A DNA stretch of 64,000 bases from Porphyra umbilicalis (Eukaryota > Rhodophyta > Bangiophyceae > Bangiales > Bangiaceae), in NCBI GenBank assembly GCA_002049455.2, contig KV918921.1, forward strand, positions 1 to 64,000. The letters run 5' to 3'. Position numbers and translations under genes: made by a program. Below are positions 62,294 to 64,000 of the stretch, piece after piece. The notes under the pieces are model-generated. The model had not been told where the DNA came from and ran no database searches. It was given only the letters and a program-made list of their open reading frames with translations. Every line of letters starts with the position of its first letter. The stretch's first letter is position 1.

Positions 62294-63775
62294 TCACACC
62301 TTATCAATCACACTCTTGGACGTCTGGCCGGCCATGGCCACCTGCTGCTCGAGGCCCTCCACGAGCGCCAGCGCCTTGGCGTGCTCGGCCTTGAGCGCTT
62401 TGACCTTGGCCGCCGCCGACGAGCGGAGCCCATCCTCCATGGCCGCCACGGCGCCAGAGCCGACATTGCCGCTCTGCAGCTTCTCCAGGTCGTCGCCAAT
62501 CGTCTTGACAAGCGCCTCGGCGCGGGCGCGCTCCTCGGCCAGCGCCGCCACGCGCGAGTCGGTCGTCGCCTGGAGCTCCGCCTCAGCCGACGACACGATG
62601 GCGTCCACGTCCGGGCGGGTGGCGCCCTCGGCATCGGCGGCGAGCGCGTCGGCAAGGTCCGCCGCCTTGGCGCGGTCGACTTGGAGCGTCGCCGCTTGCT
62701 GCGTGGTGATATTGGTGAGCTCGCTGTGGAGCGCCCGGAGCGCATCCTTGAGCTCCATCTTGTCACCGACGAGCTCGGCAATGGCCGTGTCCTTCTCCTC
62801 CACAATACCCGCCAGCTCATTCTTCTTGTCCGCAATGAGGCGCTTGAGGTCCGCCACCTCCGCGTTGGCGCCTTCCAGCGTCGACAGCAGGTCCTTCTTA
62901 GCCTCCACTTCGGCGGCGAGCTCAGCTTCGAGGGCGGCCTTGTCCTCGGCAAGTGCCGCCTTTTTGGCCGTCAAGTCCGACGTGGTGCCCTGCAGCTGGT
63001 CCTTCTCCGCCTCCTCGGCGTCGAGCTTGTCCTGCAGCTCTGCGCGGAGGGCAAACAGGTTGTCCAACTCGGCACGGTTGGCCTCCAGCCGCGCCTGGAC
63101 ATTTTTCTTGTCCTTGGACACGTCCGCGACGGTGCCGCGGAGGTCGGCATTCTCCTTGGCGGCCGCGTCGCGCTCCGCCTGCAGGTCGCCCTTGGCGTCG
63201 GCGAGCATGGACTGGTCTCTCAGCAGCTGCTCCGTCTCCTCCTCCAACTGCCCAATGGTCATGGCCTTGGCCTCCACGGCCTTGGCCTTGTCCTTGGCCT
63301 CCAACTCGAGTTGTTCGGTCATCGTGCAGAGCTCGGCGATGCGCGCCTCATCCTTTTGCTTGATCGAATCGAGGTCCGCCTCGACGGCCGCCTTGGCCGC
63401 CTGCAGCTCCTTGATTTTGGCAGCCTTGGCGTCGGCCGCCTTTTGCGTGTCCGTGAGCACCTCCTTGGTGCCGTCGGCAGCCTCCTTGGTGTCCTCGAGG
63501 AGGGCGGCCGTCTTGTCCGCCTCTTTCAGGTCGTAAAACATGTCCTTGTTCTTGGCCAGGAGCGTCTCATTCGTCGTCGTCACCTGCTGCAGCTCCGTCG
63601 AGAGGTTGGCGAGCTTGGCCTTGAGCGCCTCGGTGAGGCGCAGGACCGCATTGTTTTGCTGCATGGCCACCGCCTCGAGGGAGTCGAGGTGGGTGTCGAC
63701 GCCCGCACCGGCCGGGACCTTCTTGGTCGTCGTCGTCGTCGTCGTCTTGGACGACACCCCCTGATCGGCCTTCAT
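62294..63775 (-). CDS. Long coiled-coil protein, ~490 residues
   Basis: An intact, intronless frame. MKADQGVSSKTTTTTTTKKV at 63775 is preferred over the upstream in-frame Met at 63802 because its flank is better and only ten residues are lost. From residue ~40 to the end it is nearly continuous heptad repeat, rich in Ala, Glu, Lys, Leu and Asp with almost no Pro or Gly. Examples are LRLTEALKAKLANLSTELQQ, AKIKELQAAKAAVEADLDSI and AEEAEKDQLQGTTSDLTAKK, ending VAMAGQTSKSVIDKV. Length and regularity suggest a rod such as a cytoskeletal or scaffold filament, resembling myosin-tail or SMC-type coils without a motor or ATPase. No targeting signal. Balanced codons, no G/C runs and a TATA box suggest strong expression, like the BAR gene. 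Confidence 0.7.
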   Translation of the reverse strand: MKADQGVSSKTTTTTTTKKVPAGAGVDTHLDSLEAVAMQQNNAVLRLTEALKAKLANLSTELQQVTTTNETLLAKNKDMFYDLKEADKTAALLEDTKEAADGTKEVLTDTQKAADAKAAKIKELQAAKAAVEADLDSIKQKDEARIAELCTMTEQLELEAKDKAKAVEAKAMTIGQLEEETEQLLRDQSMLADAKGDLQAERDAAAKENADLRGTVADVSKDKKNVQARLEANRAELDNLFALRAELQDKLDAEEAEKDQLQGTTSDLTAKKAALAEDKAALEAELAAEVEAKKDLLSTLEGANAEVADLKRLIADKKNELAGIVEEKDTAIAELVGDKMELKDALRALHSELTNITTQQAATLQVDRAKAADLADALAADAEGATRPDVDAIVSSAEAELQATTDSRVAALAEERARAEALVKTIGDDLEKLQSGNVGSGAVAAMEDGLRSSAAAKVKALKAEHAKALALVEGLEQQVAMAGQTSKSVIDKV

Positions 63776-63966
63776 CGTTGCGGCGAGTGGGGGCGGGGAC
63801 ACGGAGGGGGAAGCGTCGCGCGTCTCGGTCAGCGCGCGTCGGCGGCGGGGGTGGGGCGGCGGTCGTGCGGTAGGGGACGGGGGGGAGGCTGGGGAAACGA
63901 GCTCAGCGACAATGCCTGTGCGTGCGACCCGCTGCCACTGCTTGCCGCGCCCCAGTCGCTGCCGCG

Positions 63967-63973
63967 TATATAA
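63967..63973 (-). promoter_or_regulatory. TATA box of the coiled-coil gene
   Basis: TATATAA on the plus strand, read TTATATAC on the minus, is the only A/T-only word in the last 200 bp and lies about 195 bp upstream of the start codon. Confidence 0.5.
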
Positions 63974-64000
63974 TCGGTCGCCGCCCGCCAGCTCAGCGGG

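Noticed and set aside
1-64000. Most frame-disrupted genes being pseudogenes
   Set aside because: Breaks fall only at G/C runs and have one polarity, while the coding sequence between runs is well conserved. Only the phosphatase copy shows nonsense and splice damage outside runs.

Overview
This window is nuclear DNA of a photosynthetic eukaryote with very high GC. It carries GT..AG introns, a thylakoid-lumen PsbP-family protein with a twin-arginine targeting signal, an organelle-type ribosomal protein uL1, subunits of RNA polymerase II regulatory complexes, and a Hedgehog-type Hint (Hog) domain. Ala/Gly/Pro-rich proteins, few short introns, compact GC-rich genes and lower-GC gene-poor spacers fit a bangiophyte red alga of the Porphyra/Pyropia type best. 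That assignment is inference. There are no operons, no CRISPR array and no tRNA or rRNA gene that I could recognise.

Layout. 0-7 kb: the 5' end of a minus-strand gene running off the left edge, an AhpD-like protein and a four-exon Nudix hydrolase. 7-18.5 kb: a PsbP-domain protein divergently paired with a tandem histidine phosphatase, an unknown helical protein, a ~700 bp imperfect inverted repeat, an inverted dead copy of the histidine phosphatase, and an F-box/LRR protein. 18.5-24.2 kb: gene-poor, with palindromes and tandem repeats. 24.2-27.5 kb: a secreted Hog protein and MED11. 27.5-31.4 kb: gene-poor. 31.4-38.7 kb: an acidic SAP-like nuclear protein, uL1m divergently paired with a two-domain rhodanese, and a BAR protein. 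41.5-49 kb: MoaC, a zinc-ribbon protein, a PD-(D/E)XK nuclease and PHO88/SND3. 51-61 kb: a very large minus-strand gene whose C-terminal part reads as NELF-B and whose long N-terminal part is Ala/Pro/Thr-rich with three pentapeptide arrays. 62.3-63.8 kb: a long coiled-coil protein.

Frame breaks dominate the reading. In at least nine genes the recognisable protein jumps frame exactly at a run of G or C. In every case I could test, the jump equals one base missing per run (two for two runs). The simplest reading is homopolymer under-calling in the assembly rather than pseudogenes. Genes without long runs (Nudix, histidine phosphatase, F-box, BAR, MoaC, PHO88, coiled coil) are intact.

Functionally the genes are mostly housekeeping: plastid, mitochondrion, ER, membrane shaping and Pol II regulation. 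The most notable item is the apparent NELF-B, because the NELF pausing factor is classically a metazoan/Dictyostelium complex missing from yeast and land plants.
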